Source of the DNA: Mariannaea sp. PMI_226
Taxonomy: Eukaryota; Ascomycota; Sordariomycetes; Hypocreales; Nectriaceae
Assembly (NCBI GenBank): GCA_024336345.1
Contig: JANFOG010000009.1
Coordinates: 1,178,001-1,242,000 of the forward strand
Direction: 5' to 3'
Length of the DNA stretch: 64,000 bases
Shown: piece by piece, positions 31,960-45,127 of the stretch
How the letters are laid out: each line of letters starts with the position of its first letter
Numbering within the stretch: the stretch's first letter is position 1
Made by a program: the position numbers and the translations under genes
Notes under the pieces: model-generated
What the model was told of the DNA's origin: nothing
What the model saw: only the letters and a program-made list of their open reading frames with translations
The model's database searches: none

Positions 31960-34900
31960 TCAAGACAGGTGGAAGGCTCCCTGGCCTTCCTTCACTGCTA
32001 TTGAGAGCTGCTTCTTCATCGTTTCCAAACTGGTGTAGTCGGGAAGTTTCAAGTAGTTAACACAAGTCATAACACTAGGGAGATAGTCGTCAGATGTGTA
32101 GGGGTGCTCGCTCGGTTTGCAAACCACCGTGAACATGGGAGTAAGGCTTTTGAAACCTATCGCTATGGTCAGAAAGACATCACACGACAGAGATAATATT
32201 GCATTACGTACCTCCAATTGGCAATTTAGGACTTCCAGTCGTGAACTGCAAGAATTCACGACGTTGAGAGGCATCGTATTCACTCATGATTTGAAGGAGG
32301 TTTTTCACGCTCTTGCTATCCATGTTGTAGCCATGATCGGCCTTGATGGAGTCAAGTAGTGCTATGCAGAGTTAGCGTCATGTTATGTTGCACCTCGAGC
32401 TCAGGGTAGCACTCACTCTCAAGAGACCAGTCTTCGTCGACTCGACCAAAGAGGGTTACAAGCTCATCAGGTGTAAAGGCGCTGAGCGCAGAGTACGGGA
32501 ACACTTGAGAAAATCCGGCTTGGAAGGCATCAACTTGGCGGCGAACTCCAGATCCAAGTGTCATGTCGATGACCTTTTCCAGGTAAGAGTCCACATTATC
32601 GATAGTAACACGCTTCTGACCTCCATTATCCTCGAGTTCGATATTGGGGTAACCTGGTAGGGTGAAATCCAAGCAGAGATCCTCGAGCTTCACCTCATCG
32701 ATGATAATATTTTCCGTGTCTGCAACTTTCTGCGCTGGTGTACGCTCTGGGTCCTCATCGATGGCCTTTTTAGCCAATGCAAATTTCTTAATCGTCTTCA
32801 GAGAGCGGGCTAAGCCTGGATCGACGATCTTAACAGCTCCTAACGACGGCTTGACGCCGGTTGAAGATCCATCTCCAATCCGGAAGAAGATGGGGTTAAA
32901 GTGAATGTCTATAATGCGAGAGTCGATCATGGATCGAGCCACGAACTTCCCGAGCATCTTGCACAGATGGAGGATTCGCTCACCATTAGGAGTGGTAGCT
33001 TCGTCATCACTAAGAGGCCGAGGGAACAGTCCAGTGCCACCAGAGACAAACTCATCGGATCCATTAGAATCGGTCTCACGCCAAAGCTTCAGTTTCTTCT
33101 TGGAGAACTCTTTGGAGACGGTTGAGTAAAACTCAAGAGTCGGACCGAGTCCAGTGCCGACTTCTTCAAAGTATTCGACTTCTAGAATGCTCTGTGAAGC
33201 ACCATACAATTCCATCACCTTCAAGGCTGATTCCAGGATTTTCTGCCGGGAGATTCGAACCTTCTGTCGCTGAAGACGGCCCAAAAACGGACGGTCGTTG
33301 TTACGGTCCCGCCTGTTCTCCTCAGCAGATTGGGTGTTCTGCCACCTGGCCATCGATCGAGCGTATCCAAACGAGGTAGACTGAAGGAAGAGGTGCCGAG
33401 TCTCGAAAGGAAAGAGGAATGGATATAGACGTGCTAAGTCCTCAGACCAGCTAGGTAGACAATTGCTAGCGACAATAAGCGGCTCCTCGAGTTGCCGGTT
33501 GAGCTTCGCGGTCAGTTTCGTGTTCACAAACTGAGAGAGGGGCTCAACGTTTAGTCCCACGACATTTGTCTTGTGCTCAACCAAGACGTCCTCAAGATTG
33601 CTGTTGAGATCGTGAAGAATATTTAGGAGTCTAAGGATAGAAGCCGTAGTGGGGTTCTTTGCCAATGAAGCGGGGATGCCGTTTTCATCCTCCGCATCAG
33701 CCTCAGCATTTGATGTGAAAGACAGTGACTCCGCGGGAGGTGGTCCCTGAACTCGTTTGAACTTGATTGGATGAACCATAGACCAGATGCTACGGCTGAG
33801 ATGTTCGTCAGAGATGGAACCTGAATTGTAGACCGCACGGTATATGGTTGTTTCGTTGGGAATGAGCTTATTGTCTAGATTGAATTCGATGTGCCAATCT
33901 TGAGGCACAGCTTGAAGAGCTGAAGCGTAGGACGTATGTCTCGAAGCTGAAGTCGATGGCGAAGACGTATTATGACTAGCAGCAGGCGCAGGAGTACGAG
34001 CAGGAGCACTCGACCCTGTGGGAGTTGCAATCCGAGTCCCGTCTTCTTTACGAGCTGTGACGCGACCACCAGCAGCGACCTCCATGTTAACAGCTGAGGT
34101 GTCATCTGGAGTCGATTCGTCATCAACGTCATCCTTGAGTTCGCCGACGATAGCATCCAAGGCGCTACTTTCTCCAGCATCCTCATCGTCTGTTAGTCGT
34201 TTCTCATCAGCGCACTCAAGTGTGTCTTGCATCTCTTCATCATCATCAGGTGGGGGTCGTTGAGGTGGAGGAGTGTCTGAAACCGCCTGACGTCTTGACG
34301 ACCGCCTCAGCAATGTCTTGTCCTTGGAAGGGCCAGCCAACTGGTTCGGGCTGGTAGACGTCCCGGGCTGCGATTTTGATTTCTTTACCAAGCGAGAGCC
34401 GGAGGGGGTTGGCGCAGAGGGCGGCGGTGGTGGAGGGACACCCCCAAAAGGAGATCCAGCAAGTCGGGCAGCAGCTACACTGCTGAGCGGAATTCCAGCA
34501 TGGCCCGCCATAGCAGCCAGCGCTCTGGAAAGTCCATCTCGTCGTGACCCACGTGGACGTTCAGTCAAACTTATGCGAGGGCGAAGATAGTCATCCAGAG
34601 ATTTGAAAGTTGCAATGGCATGGATCGAAACCATTATGTTTCGATAAGGCCTAGGGATGTCTGAGTCTTCGTCAGCCACGAGTCGAAGTCGAATTTGCTT
34701 TCCAAGCATCGATGCCGGGCTGCTATGATTTCCATCGAAAGTGTTATGATGCACAGTAATAACTTCGTAATGCTCTGACCTACTGAGCAGGTCCTGGAGC
34801 TTATGGATCATAACACTAAACGGAGTAGCGGGAGACTCTGCGGTAGCCGTCTTGGGTTTCGACTTGACTGTGTAACCCATGAAAACCTCGAGGAACGTTG

Positions 34901-37900
34901 ATTGAGCGGCACGAGCCAGTTCCTCATCCGGGTTGCTGAAAACCTCAAGAAGAACACGAACAAGACCTGATGCCAAGAGCTCAGCACTGGTCACACTTTC
35001 CAAGACATCTGTGTCGAAATAAGATGCCAGTGTGGAGAAAAGAGCAATGCCTTTGTCGAGCGAAAGGTTCCCTGAAGACCGCTTTAGATAGAAAGTCTCC
35101 AGTTTACCGGCTAATTCAGACAACGCATCCAAGATCTGAGTGGCTTTTGCCTTCATGTTCTGGCCATGGCCGTCAGTCTCATGTGTCTCGAGGAACTTGT
35201 TTGCCACTTGACGAATGCGTGACTTCATCGTGCGGACATCGGATACATATCGATGTAGGGGGACCTCGAGGGACACAGTAGATCCTCGCGAGCTGACCGG
35301 AGACATGTCCTCGTCACGCGCTTCATTGTCATTGCCATCTTCGTTTTCATGATCCTGATCGTCGTCATCGTCGTCATTTTCGGATGATTCGTGCCCTGCA
35401 TCGTTTCCTTCATCCTCATCCTCATCATGATCAGATCCCTGGTCTGATGAATTGTCATTGTCCTCGAGTCCTGGTCCTGCAATATCCACGCGCGTTTCAC
35501 CAGTGTCGCCCTCTTTTTCGTGTTCATTTTCCGTCTTGATTTCAGCAGGTACCTCCTCGTTGGCAATTTTAGTTATCTCCAAGATAACTCCCTCTCGATA
35601 AAATTGGTAACGATATATCTTATCGAGCCGACTGAGTAAAAGCTCTGCAGCCTGTAGCCCAAGCATGACGAGAGAAGGATGGTCCTGCTGAGATAGAATA
35701 GACGCTAAAAATGATGCGTAAGGAACCGGAGTTAAGGCTTCAATTAGAATTGCCTCGTCCAGGTTCGATAACATCTTGAGTTGTGCTGTCAAAACCTTCT
35801 GACGAACACTGAGATTGACGGTGCTGGAAAAGGCATCGGTGAGTGTCGGAAAGATGATGAGCGCGAAACGTCGAACTTCATCTTTGCATTGCTCCAAAAG
35901 CTCAATACGCTTATCATTTGCCGTTCGTCGGCTTCTTCCTCCTCCCGACGACGGTGTAATGGGCTCTGCTGAATTTTGCAGCTCGACAAAGTCGCCATAT
36001 GAGGGATCTGCGTTTCGTGGCAAGCTAGGTAGAAGCTCGCAGATGACATTGAGTGTTTCAATAATTTGTTCTCGGGGCCGATGGATAAGAGCCTGCATTA
36101 CAACCACGCTGTCAAGCTTGGAAGCAACATCCTCGGTACCACTAGGAGGGGAGACGCCGGTGAGGATCTGATAAAGTGTTTCTACCACATTGAGCTTGAT
36201 AAGATCTGCGGAGAGACGAGGGCTTGCTCGGGCAGTGAAAGCTAGAACACGAAGGAATTGAGTGTGAATGTTGGAGCTAATCATGTTGGTCGTGCCAGGA
36301 ACGAGGAGTCGTAGAACGGCCTGGAGCAAATCGACACTGACGAGTTCCTCAAGTTTCGTGGGATGGTACTTGAAGCTCTCAACAATGCCGGAGACGCAAA
36401 GAGATGCTTGCTCTACAACTCGCTGGTCATTGCTACTTAAGACGTTCAGGAGAGTAGGCATCACATCCCTAACAACACCAAAGGAATCCTCTGGGATATT
36501 TCGGCAGCAGTTGGCCGCTGTGGTAACAGCAGTTCTCTGAGTGCCTGTGGCGAAAAAGTCAAGGTAGGACAGGCATGCCGTCAAACCACCCTCACGAACA
36601 ATGCTTGTAGGATATTCAACCGAGATCTTCTCCAGGGTGCTGAGGGCTTGTTCGGCCAAGTCAATAAAAGAAATCTCAAGGAGCTTCTGGCAAAGCACCG
36701 GAACGGCATTTCCATAAACAACGTTGGCAACGCTAGCAGGGAGTGCTTCCATGAGATTCGCAAGACAACGACAAGCAAGTAGCATGATCTCTGGGCTCTC
36801 CTCCTTGTTCATCAAAAGAACTAGCTCTTTGACAAATGAGTCGGGGGAAAAGTGGCCGGACAAATTGTCTTCGTTGGACACTAGGAGAATTTCTGATAAC
36901 TCCTGCAGAGCGATTAACTGTTCAGATAAATCATCTGACCGCAGCCTATTCAGAAGCTCTCGCAGCCTAGATGAAACGCCCGACATCATTCCGGTCAGCG
37001 CTCGCAGAGTGCTGGACAGACTCCCTGGGCCGCCTGGGCCGCCAAATCCGCCGAAAGGATCATCGTCGTCATCGTCGTCGTCGTCGTCATCGTCATCGTC
37101 ATCCTCTTCCTCTTCGTTATACTTTGGTCGTGATTCTTCCTCTTGATCCTCATCATTTTCGTCACTATCGTCGGCGTGAGAATCAGCGGATTCGAGTGCA
37201 GGAAGAACCGAGTCCTTGTCATCATCCGTTCCCGTCATCGGGGTATCTTGGTCAGCTATATTGTTGAGGTTCCGCTTCGATCTTCGAGTTGAGAGCGTCA
37301 AAGCTGGAGTGGGATCTGCTAGTAAAAGATTAGTCTCGAAAATAAAAATGCCAATTCAAAAATTGACAAAATCCCAATGCTCAAAGGAGAGGTACTGACC
37401 CGGAGGATTGTTTGCAGGTTTCTTATTCCGACTTGACTTCCGGCTTGATGAGGCCGAAGGTGCGGAAGAGTTGGCATTTGCTTGGCCGGAACGTCCATTA
37501 CTAAGATAAATTCAGTACAAGTCGGCTACGAGTAAACTACTCCGATTCAAACTTGATGTCGGTCAGATACCATGAATTTGTGGATATGACTTACTCAGGG
37601 CTATCCATAGTGGCAGGCGTCTTCCCCTTCCTCCTAGGCCTAGTTGAAGGGGGATTGGGCGGAGCAACTAGCGAGGCTTCGGGGATCTTCTGTCTCTTAG
37701 ATCGCCGGCTCGAGGATGCGGTCTGAGAAGCTGTGGATGGGCTCTTCTCCGTAAGACTTTTTCGCTTTCGGGAGGTAGGTGTTGCAGCAAGTGCGGTCGG
37801 GACGTCAGCAGCGGCGGCAGCTGGGGCAGCAGGAGGAGCAGGAGCGGTCGATTGGGCTGCCAGACTCGCTGCTTGACGAGCCGAGGATCTGGTGATTCTA

Positions 37901-37908
37901 GAAGACAT
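31960..37908 (-). CDS. UFD4: HECT E3 ubiquitin ligase Ufd4/TRIP12 type
   Basis: Five exons, complement(31960..32156, 32212..32361, 32417..37318, 37400..37500, 37595..37908), introns of 55, 55, 81 and 94 nt, 1887 aa. Ufd4 attaches ubiquitin to proteins with N-terminal ubiquitin fusions and to some N-degron substrates in the nucleus and cytosol. The N-terminus is basic and disordered, then comes a run of fifteen aspartates (repeat at 37061-37116), an armadillo-type helical region at about 230-560 ([21 protein letters not shown] onward), a second acidic island, a disordered centre, and the HECT domain at the C-terminus. Landmarks are the ECYPELE-region splice and [14 protein letters not shown] with the catalytic Cys1854, 33 residues before the end. 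The last two small exons are essential: without them the catalytic cysteine is lost. Confidence 0.94.
37061..37116. repeat. Trinucleotide repeat encoding poly-Asp/Glu in UFD4
   Basis: Imperfect GTC/ATC trinucleotide run on the + strand, read on the minus strand as a run of aspartates followed by glutamates in the Ufd4 N-terminal region. Confidence 0.9.
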
Positions 37909-40854
37909 GAGTGTTCATGAGCTTTGGTCCTGTTAATGCAAATGGAGGAGAGAATATTGAATGAGGTTTGTAGAAAGAGATGAAGAGTGGAAGAAGAATG
38001 TTGTGACGGTGCACGAGTAGAGATCAGGAAGGAGAGGGACAAGGAAGCGAGAGGCACGGGCAGGCTTTAGCCTCAATCCAACGAGTCCACAGATGGGCAG
38101 TGGGGGAACAAGTGATGCTACAGTCGGTCGCGACATGTAGTAGAAAAGATGTTCAATATCGTGATCACGCAAGCCAAGTTGGACGTTCAGTTTAGAGGAG
38201 AATGGCGAAGGGACCACCGTTTGGCATTTTTGGTGCACAAGGCTGCAGCGGATAGTGATATCCAGATGATGGAAGGGGACGGACGGCTGAGCACAAGTAT
38301 GTGTGTTCACTGTGTGGCTGATTGCATATGTGTGGATTGTGCAGATATGAATCAAGGGGACAATCGGGCGGAATCCGACGACTGTGGCATCGCCCCTCGG
38401 TGTCGAACGGTGGTCGGCGGCTTCTGGTGGGTGATGTCGACAACCGAGCTGGATGGCGCCCCGGGGGTGTAGTTGAAGCAGGCTGTGGACGGGAGGATTA
38501 AGTATCGGCCGAGGGCAGAAGCGTAAGGTGGTGGCGGTGACGGTCGAGTGAGGCAAGACAGAGAGTGAACACGAAAACGATGGGATGACGATAGAGTGGC
38601 TTGCAGTGACTTGATTGCGACAAATTTTTGGTGCTGGCAAGGTATGGAAGGTGGATGAAGAGCAAACCACACCACAAACGAAACAGGGGAGGAGAGATAA
38701 AAGGCCGTTCCTACCTCTTGGAGCCGGGGGATACGGCGGCAGCCGGTGGCAGCTTCACGGTGGATGTTGATGAGGCTATCGAGGTAGGGGGAAGTCGCAC
38801 TTCGTTATCACCTGTCGATATTCGTTCTGCCATGCCCGGACTACCAACTACGCCATCAGAAGGGCAGCAGGCAGGAGCGGGCAGGCGCAGGCGCAGACAC
38901 AGCGGGGATCGGGACTCTTGGCTTCTCTTCTCTTACGGAGAGAAGGTAATCGGGCGGGTGAGGGTGACGGGCGATGCGATGCTTGGTCAACGAGGCGAGA
39001 TTGGAGAGGAGGGAGGTGTTGGCCGGGGGGGGTGGGAGGAAATGGAGGTGGGAAAATGCCAAAAGGATGCGTTGGTCGGCCGTTGACGGTTTGACGTGTG
39101 TTGGGGCTCTCGGACTCGGAGTGAGTTATTAGGTGAGTGCAAGAGTGTGTGGTCTTAGGTAGTCTACGGTCAGTGGAGTGGAATAGTGAGCCAGTTACAG
39201 AGGACTGTAGTCATCGAAGGGCTGTAGTGCGTGCTTGGCTCAAGTTGATGATGACCAGAACATTCGCTGAACAGAAAGTACATAAAGTGGAGGTTTGGGG
39301 GCATAAACACTGTACAGCATCACACAGCACCGTCTAACCAGCCGCCTGTCCGTGAGTTCTGTTGATTGAAAGCTACCAAATCTACACTGTGCAGTGTTCC
39401 AACAGGCTGCGCTGTGCTGTCATCCATTGATCCAGTTTCTTGCTGTGCCGCACTGACCGGAACCAGCGCTACCTTAGATGAGGTACCTTCGGTAGTCTCC
39501 CCTCACCCACCGTCAATGATCATGCATGCCCGTTGGTACCAAGTAGATAAGTTACTCGTCTGTCTTGCATGTGCACGTATATCACCAAGTCACAGGGAAT
39601 CCTCTCTTGACACATCCAACAACCCAAACAAAAACATATTTTATTGCTCTTCATTCATTCTCTCAAACCCCCTCTTCTAGCCCTCATTAGCGTATCAGTG
39701 GCGCCTAATAATAATATCGGCCAGTAAATTGGCTCTCAACCCAAGACTCCAGCTTACCCGAATGCATTTCAATATCTGTGTCAGTGTGAGATCCGTACTC
39801 CCGCAAACAGCCAAGGCAGCCCACCCGCTTGGCTCCAGCTGATTGAGCTATCGAGGCCGCCTTCGACATTCTCGGTCACAAGGCGGGTTGGATGCAATTA
39901 ATATGACCATCTTCCGAACCCAACACTGGGTAGGTCAGACTGGCAAATATGACCAAGCTGCAGTACCATCTCCATCATGCCGGCGCATATTATAGGCTAG
40001 ATAATCAACCATCAGCGGCCTTGCGGCGCTTGCCCTACTCCATAGACCATTTTCTCTGACACTCTCCCAACATGTGCAGTCTTCGGTGTCTCTTTATAGA
40101 ATTGCTGTGAGCGCCATCTCACTCAGGTCATGTTTTCAGGAAATCTCCACCATCGACCACTATTGAGCTTTGCTTCCATTTTCCCTGATCGTAATTTTCT
40201 CAAGGTCATCACTTCCTTGCCTCCAGATATATATACACAATACCTCCTGCATTCGCTTTTATCGTTTTTGTGGAGAGTCCCGCCAGGAAGTGCATCGTGG
40301 CGCCGCTTGGCCCATCTGGCATAACCCTGCCAGCTCTCACAGGGATTACACAAACAAAGTCAGTCCCGCAAACCACGGCCCCTGCTGCACCACTGTCACC
40401 CTCTTACTGGTTGTACTGGTCAGGGTAATGGGATGCAATGCCAACTGGCGATAGCCTCTTTATTGATTGAAAGCTATCACATGGCTTCGGGTCATGTTGT
40501 TATGTGCAACCAAGTAGAAACGAATAACCCAATACTTTCACCCAAATTCCTAGCCACGATGCTCAAAGATAAACTGGCGATACCAGCCTTCACGACGGAA
40601 TAGAAAATGAGCCCCTCAAAAAGAAAGAAAAAAAAACGCCGCGACTTTCTAAACAAAAATCATAATCACTATGAGTGCAGATGGTCCAGACGGCATGATA
40701 TATTCTAGGTCTCTTAGGAGATTCATCTAGAATGAAGAAGGTGTATCGTACCTCCCTTCGCTCTGTATCAATGATTATTGTTCTTTCCATTCCCAGTGCT
40801 AATGCCTATCTTTTACGAAATATAAATCTAGCTGCCCATCTTTTCTTGCATCGA
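37909..40854. other. Long UFD4 upstream region
   Basis: About 2.9 kb between the UFD4 start and the 3' end of the BCKDH E1-alpha gene. From 37910 to about 39100 the + strand is purine-rich, so the UFD4 leader is pyrimidine-rich. The frame at 38628..39086 is an open by-product of this skew. From 39100 to 40850 I see unique sequence without protein-like ORFs, tRNA or repeats. Confidence 0.5.
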
Positions 40855-42259
40855 TCATTCCTTCAAGCTGTCCTTTCCTCCTTCATACGGCGCGACATCG
40901 TATTCATCAGGATACTTGTCCAGCAGCTCGCTTAGCTCTTTCATCTGCACCTTCAAATCAGGGGTCAACTCTTCATATACATCCTCAAACATAGATCGAA
41001 TCGGTGGCTTCTTCTCCTTCTCTGCCTCGCTGAACGCCTTGAGAACCTCCTTGCGTAGCACATCCCGCGCCTCCTTCTCCTTGGCCTCATCCCAAATGCC
41101 CTTAGCCTCCATCCACTTGCGCAGCCGGGTAATTGGGTTGTCGCGGCGCTTCCAGTCCTCAACTTCGACACGCGCCCGGTACGCAAACGAGTCGTCCGAA
41201 GTGCTGTGGTGTGACACTCGGTACGTCATGCATTCGATCAGGACCGGCTTGCCCCCGTCCTGCAGTGCGATCTCGCGAGCCTTCTTGGTTGCTTCACGAA
41301 CTGCCCAAATATCGTTGCCATCAATTCGAATTGTATCGATGCCGTAGCCCAGACCTCGGCTAGCAATGCCATCGCCACGATATTGGTCCAAGGTTGGTGT
41401 CGAGATGGCGTATCCGTTGTTACGGCAGATGAAGATGGCCGGGCAACCTCTCGTCGCCGCAATATTGAGGGCGGCATGGAAATCGCCTTCACTAGCGGCA
41501 CCTTCACCAAAATACGCCGCTACCACCCGAGGCTTCGAGCTAGGGTTCTGTGCTCTCTGCATTTTCAAGGCATATGCGGCTCCAGAAGCCTGAGGCAGCT
41601 GAGTCGCCAGTGGTGATGAAATAGAGTGCTAGGCTCCCATGTCAGTCGAGTTGGTGATAGCTCACAAGTCCGCAGATACTCACAATATTCAACTCCTTGC
41701 TTCCATAGTGCACGGGCATGTTTCTTCCCTTTCCAAGGTCCATCTTGTTTGCAAACAATTGACCCATGAACTCTTTGGCAGTCCAACCTCTCTCTCGAAA
41801 CACACCTTGTTCTCGGTATTGGCAGAACATGACATCTTCCTTGTCGAGTACACTAGAAGTGCCAATACTGACGGCTTCCTCGCCGGCACTGACCATGTAG
41901 AAGCTCACTCGTCCTTGCCTCTGTGCATCGAACATGATCAAGTCCATAATAGAGATGAAGACCATGTCCTTGTAGAGCCGGATAACCTCCTCGTCCGGAA
42001 TGTCAGGTGTGAAGCTCGAGTCAACAACGACGCCATGCTGATCGACGACGCGGTAAGTCGGGAGTGCGGGATAGGAGTCTGGCATCTCAAACTTGAGTGA
42101 GTTTGTGAATTCGCTCTTCAAAGCCCCCGGAAACGAGACAAAGGCCGAATTTGGTCTTTGCGAAAGGCTGCTCGCTGCTCTAAAGACCGAAGGCGTTGTG
42201 GACCTCGAGAGCGCGGCTCTCCGCAGAGCATGATATCCAAGGGCCCGTGACGACTTCAT
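40855..42259 (-). CDS. BCKDHA: Branched-chain 2-oxoacid dehydrogenase E1-alpha
   Basis: Mitochondrial E1-alpha of the complex that oxidatively decarboxylates the 2-oxoacids of valine, leucine and isoleucine. Two exons, complement(40855..41628, 41684..42259) with a 55-nt intron (GTGAGT donor, CCTAG acceptor), 449 aa. A basic presequence (MKSSRALGYHALRRAALSRS) is followed by the conserved PTYRVVDQHGVVV, FYMVSAGEEAVSIG, QYREQGVFRERG and PVHYGSKELN segments. The thiamine diphosphate site reads FGEGAASEGDFHAALN through CRNNGYAIST. The regulatory loop YRVSHHSTSDDS carries the serine that BCKD kinase phosphorylates in other eukaryotes. Length and motifs are normal, with no sign of truncation. Confidence 0.96.
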
Positions 42260-43120
42260 TGTGAGGCTGCTGAATTTCTCTCTTCAGCCTGGCAATGTCC
42301 TTCGAATTGATTCAATAATTGAGATCAATTGGCGTTCTTGTAAGCTGGAAGAAAAGCGGCGGCCAAATGAGTTACCGAGGAGACTGCCAAACGTCGAAAT
42401 GTCTGGGGTAGCGACGTCATCTTGAGCCGACACCAACCGTGTAAGCCGAGCATGGTATAAGCCGCTGTTTGACGAGGCGGCCCGGGGAAAGTCAAAGCAA
42501 GCACCGACAAAATACTATGTAAGTACTAGGTAAGATAGGTAGCTCCCGTCAATTCCTTGCCCGTACCTTTACCCGACGTGCCACATGGATGGAGCCGGAG
42601 TCTTCAAACCCCTGAATGCGAGTTCTCTCAGCTTGCAACTCCCGATTCCTCTGTCAAATGTTACCTTAGTTGGGGGTCCAGCCCTGTCCACTCCTCTTCC
42701 TGGAGCAGAGCCGCTTATCGGCCCTAGTTGTTTATCAACAGCCGACCCCACGTTTCGATACGTACCTATATCCAGTGCCACCCACCTTGAGGGTCGAACA
42801 TCCGCGGTACGTACCGATCCTGCTGCCCTGCAACTGGCAGCTGTCGACCAGGTCGCAGATGGCTGCGTACCACGTAGATAAACAAACATCAAATCGCCCA
42901 GTAACAGATCAATATGCATGTATGAATTGTTATGTGAGAGCTTAAATACCTATCCCATATCCAAGTAAACAAACCTTCATTCACCTTCATAAACATCCAC
43001 CATCATCACCAACTTAATCAACTTTGTATCTGGTGCATATTTTCAGCCACACCCACACTTACATACCTACGGTACACTACTCATAACTTCCAACTTTACC
43101 TCTTCGATTTTATCCTCAGA
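42260..43120. other. Divergent intergenic region
   Basis: About 860 bp between the BCKDH E1-alpha start and the small ORF at 43121. From 42960 to 43120 the + strand is C/T/A-rich like a fungal 5' leader. No other credible ORF. Confidence 0.55.
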
Positions 43121-43306
43121 ATGGCAAGCCCAGCAATCAATATCGCTCTACTCCTCTTGTGTGTGCTTTCTCTCATCGCAATTATTGCCTGGTTTCTCAA
43201 GAGCAGAATCAAGACTTTCGCCAACGCCATCCACAACTATCGCGAGAAGATCCGTGCCGCCTCTGAGTATAGTGGTACTACCACAGGCGATGTTTCTTCT
43301 GTTTAG
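43121..43306 (+). CDS. Small single-span membrane protein, 61 aa, hypothetical
   Basis: ATG at 43121 (TCAGAATGGC context) after a pyrimidine-rich leader. The protein begins MASPAINIALLLLC, with one strong hydrophobic segment at about 5-27, then a basic amphipathic stretch (KSRIKTFANAIHNYREKIR) and a polar Ser/Thr tail. The composition looks like a real type III-like micro-membrane protein, but I recognise no family and the ORF is short. COQ5 starts 290 bp downstream on the same strand, so an alternative is that this is a translated upstream region of a longer transcript. Confidence 0.45.
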   Translation: MASPAINIALLLLCVLSLIAIIAWFLKSRIKTFANAIHNYREKIRAASEYSGTTTGDVSSV

Positions 43307-43553
43307 CACCGTAAGTTGAAAAGAAAAGAACCACTTTGCTTTTTTCCAATTCCTCGAAATTATTACCAAGAGTTGTCGACATTCCTGTATTCAGTGCCTT
43401 CTTATCCCACCCAATTTCCAAACAATAAATGCAACTGCATCCTCTAGCCACAGTGGCTTAGCACAAGGCTGAACAACATGGATAGCTAAGACCACCCCAC
43501 TACAGGAACGCCAACAGCAAATTTCCAATCCGCCTCAGCCTCGTATGATTTGA

Positions 43554-44587
<1,034 letters not shown>

Positions 44588-45127
44588 TTTGCTCTGCGAA
44601 TGATGACTACGTGTACTTCTAGATGGTTCGAGCGAGTATGATTGAAGGGGGCAGCCTGTGGGAGTGCAAGAAAAATTACTGCCAGTGTATAGTTAAACAG
44701 GGTATATCAGAGTTGCTACATCTATCCCTACCATAACCCAATATCCATCCATATGTCACTAGAAAATAAACACAAGGGGTACATCCACACAGCCATATCT
44801 CAATAGTCAGTACCCATATTGATTTTTTAATTCTCTTCGCGACTGAACTCCATACAGGTCAAAGGTAAAAAAAAACCAAATCCTCGATGCCGAGACTCAA
44901 TACGGACCCGATATCTCATTAGGTACACATACATGAAAACACAGTTAGAAGGTCTCCCTCCTCCATTTCTCTAGCCCCCGGTTCCCCCCAAACTAAAAAA
45001 AAAGAAAATCACATGTGGACGAGAAAGGGATATGCCACGATGGCAAAGCTAGGTGTTGCGAGCATGCAGATAGGCCATGGTCTCATACGGACAGGATACG
45101 TCCACGTTAGAACACCTATTGAGGTAT
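44588..45127. other. Convergent intergenic region
   Basis: About 540 bp between convergent COQ5 and the DUF2433-type gene, AT-rich with short A runs. Presumed 3' UTRs only. Confidence 0.6.

Noticed and set aside
38628..39086. Plus-strand frame of 152 codons upstream of UFD4
   Set aside because: Gly/Arg/Glu-rich product of a purine-rich strand; no domain, and the region is better explained as the UFD4 leader and promoter.
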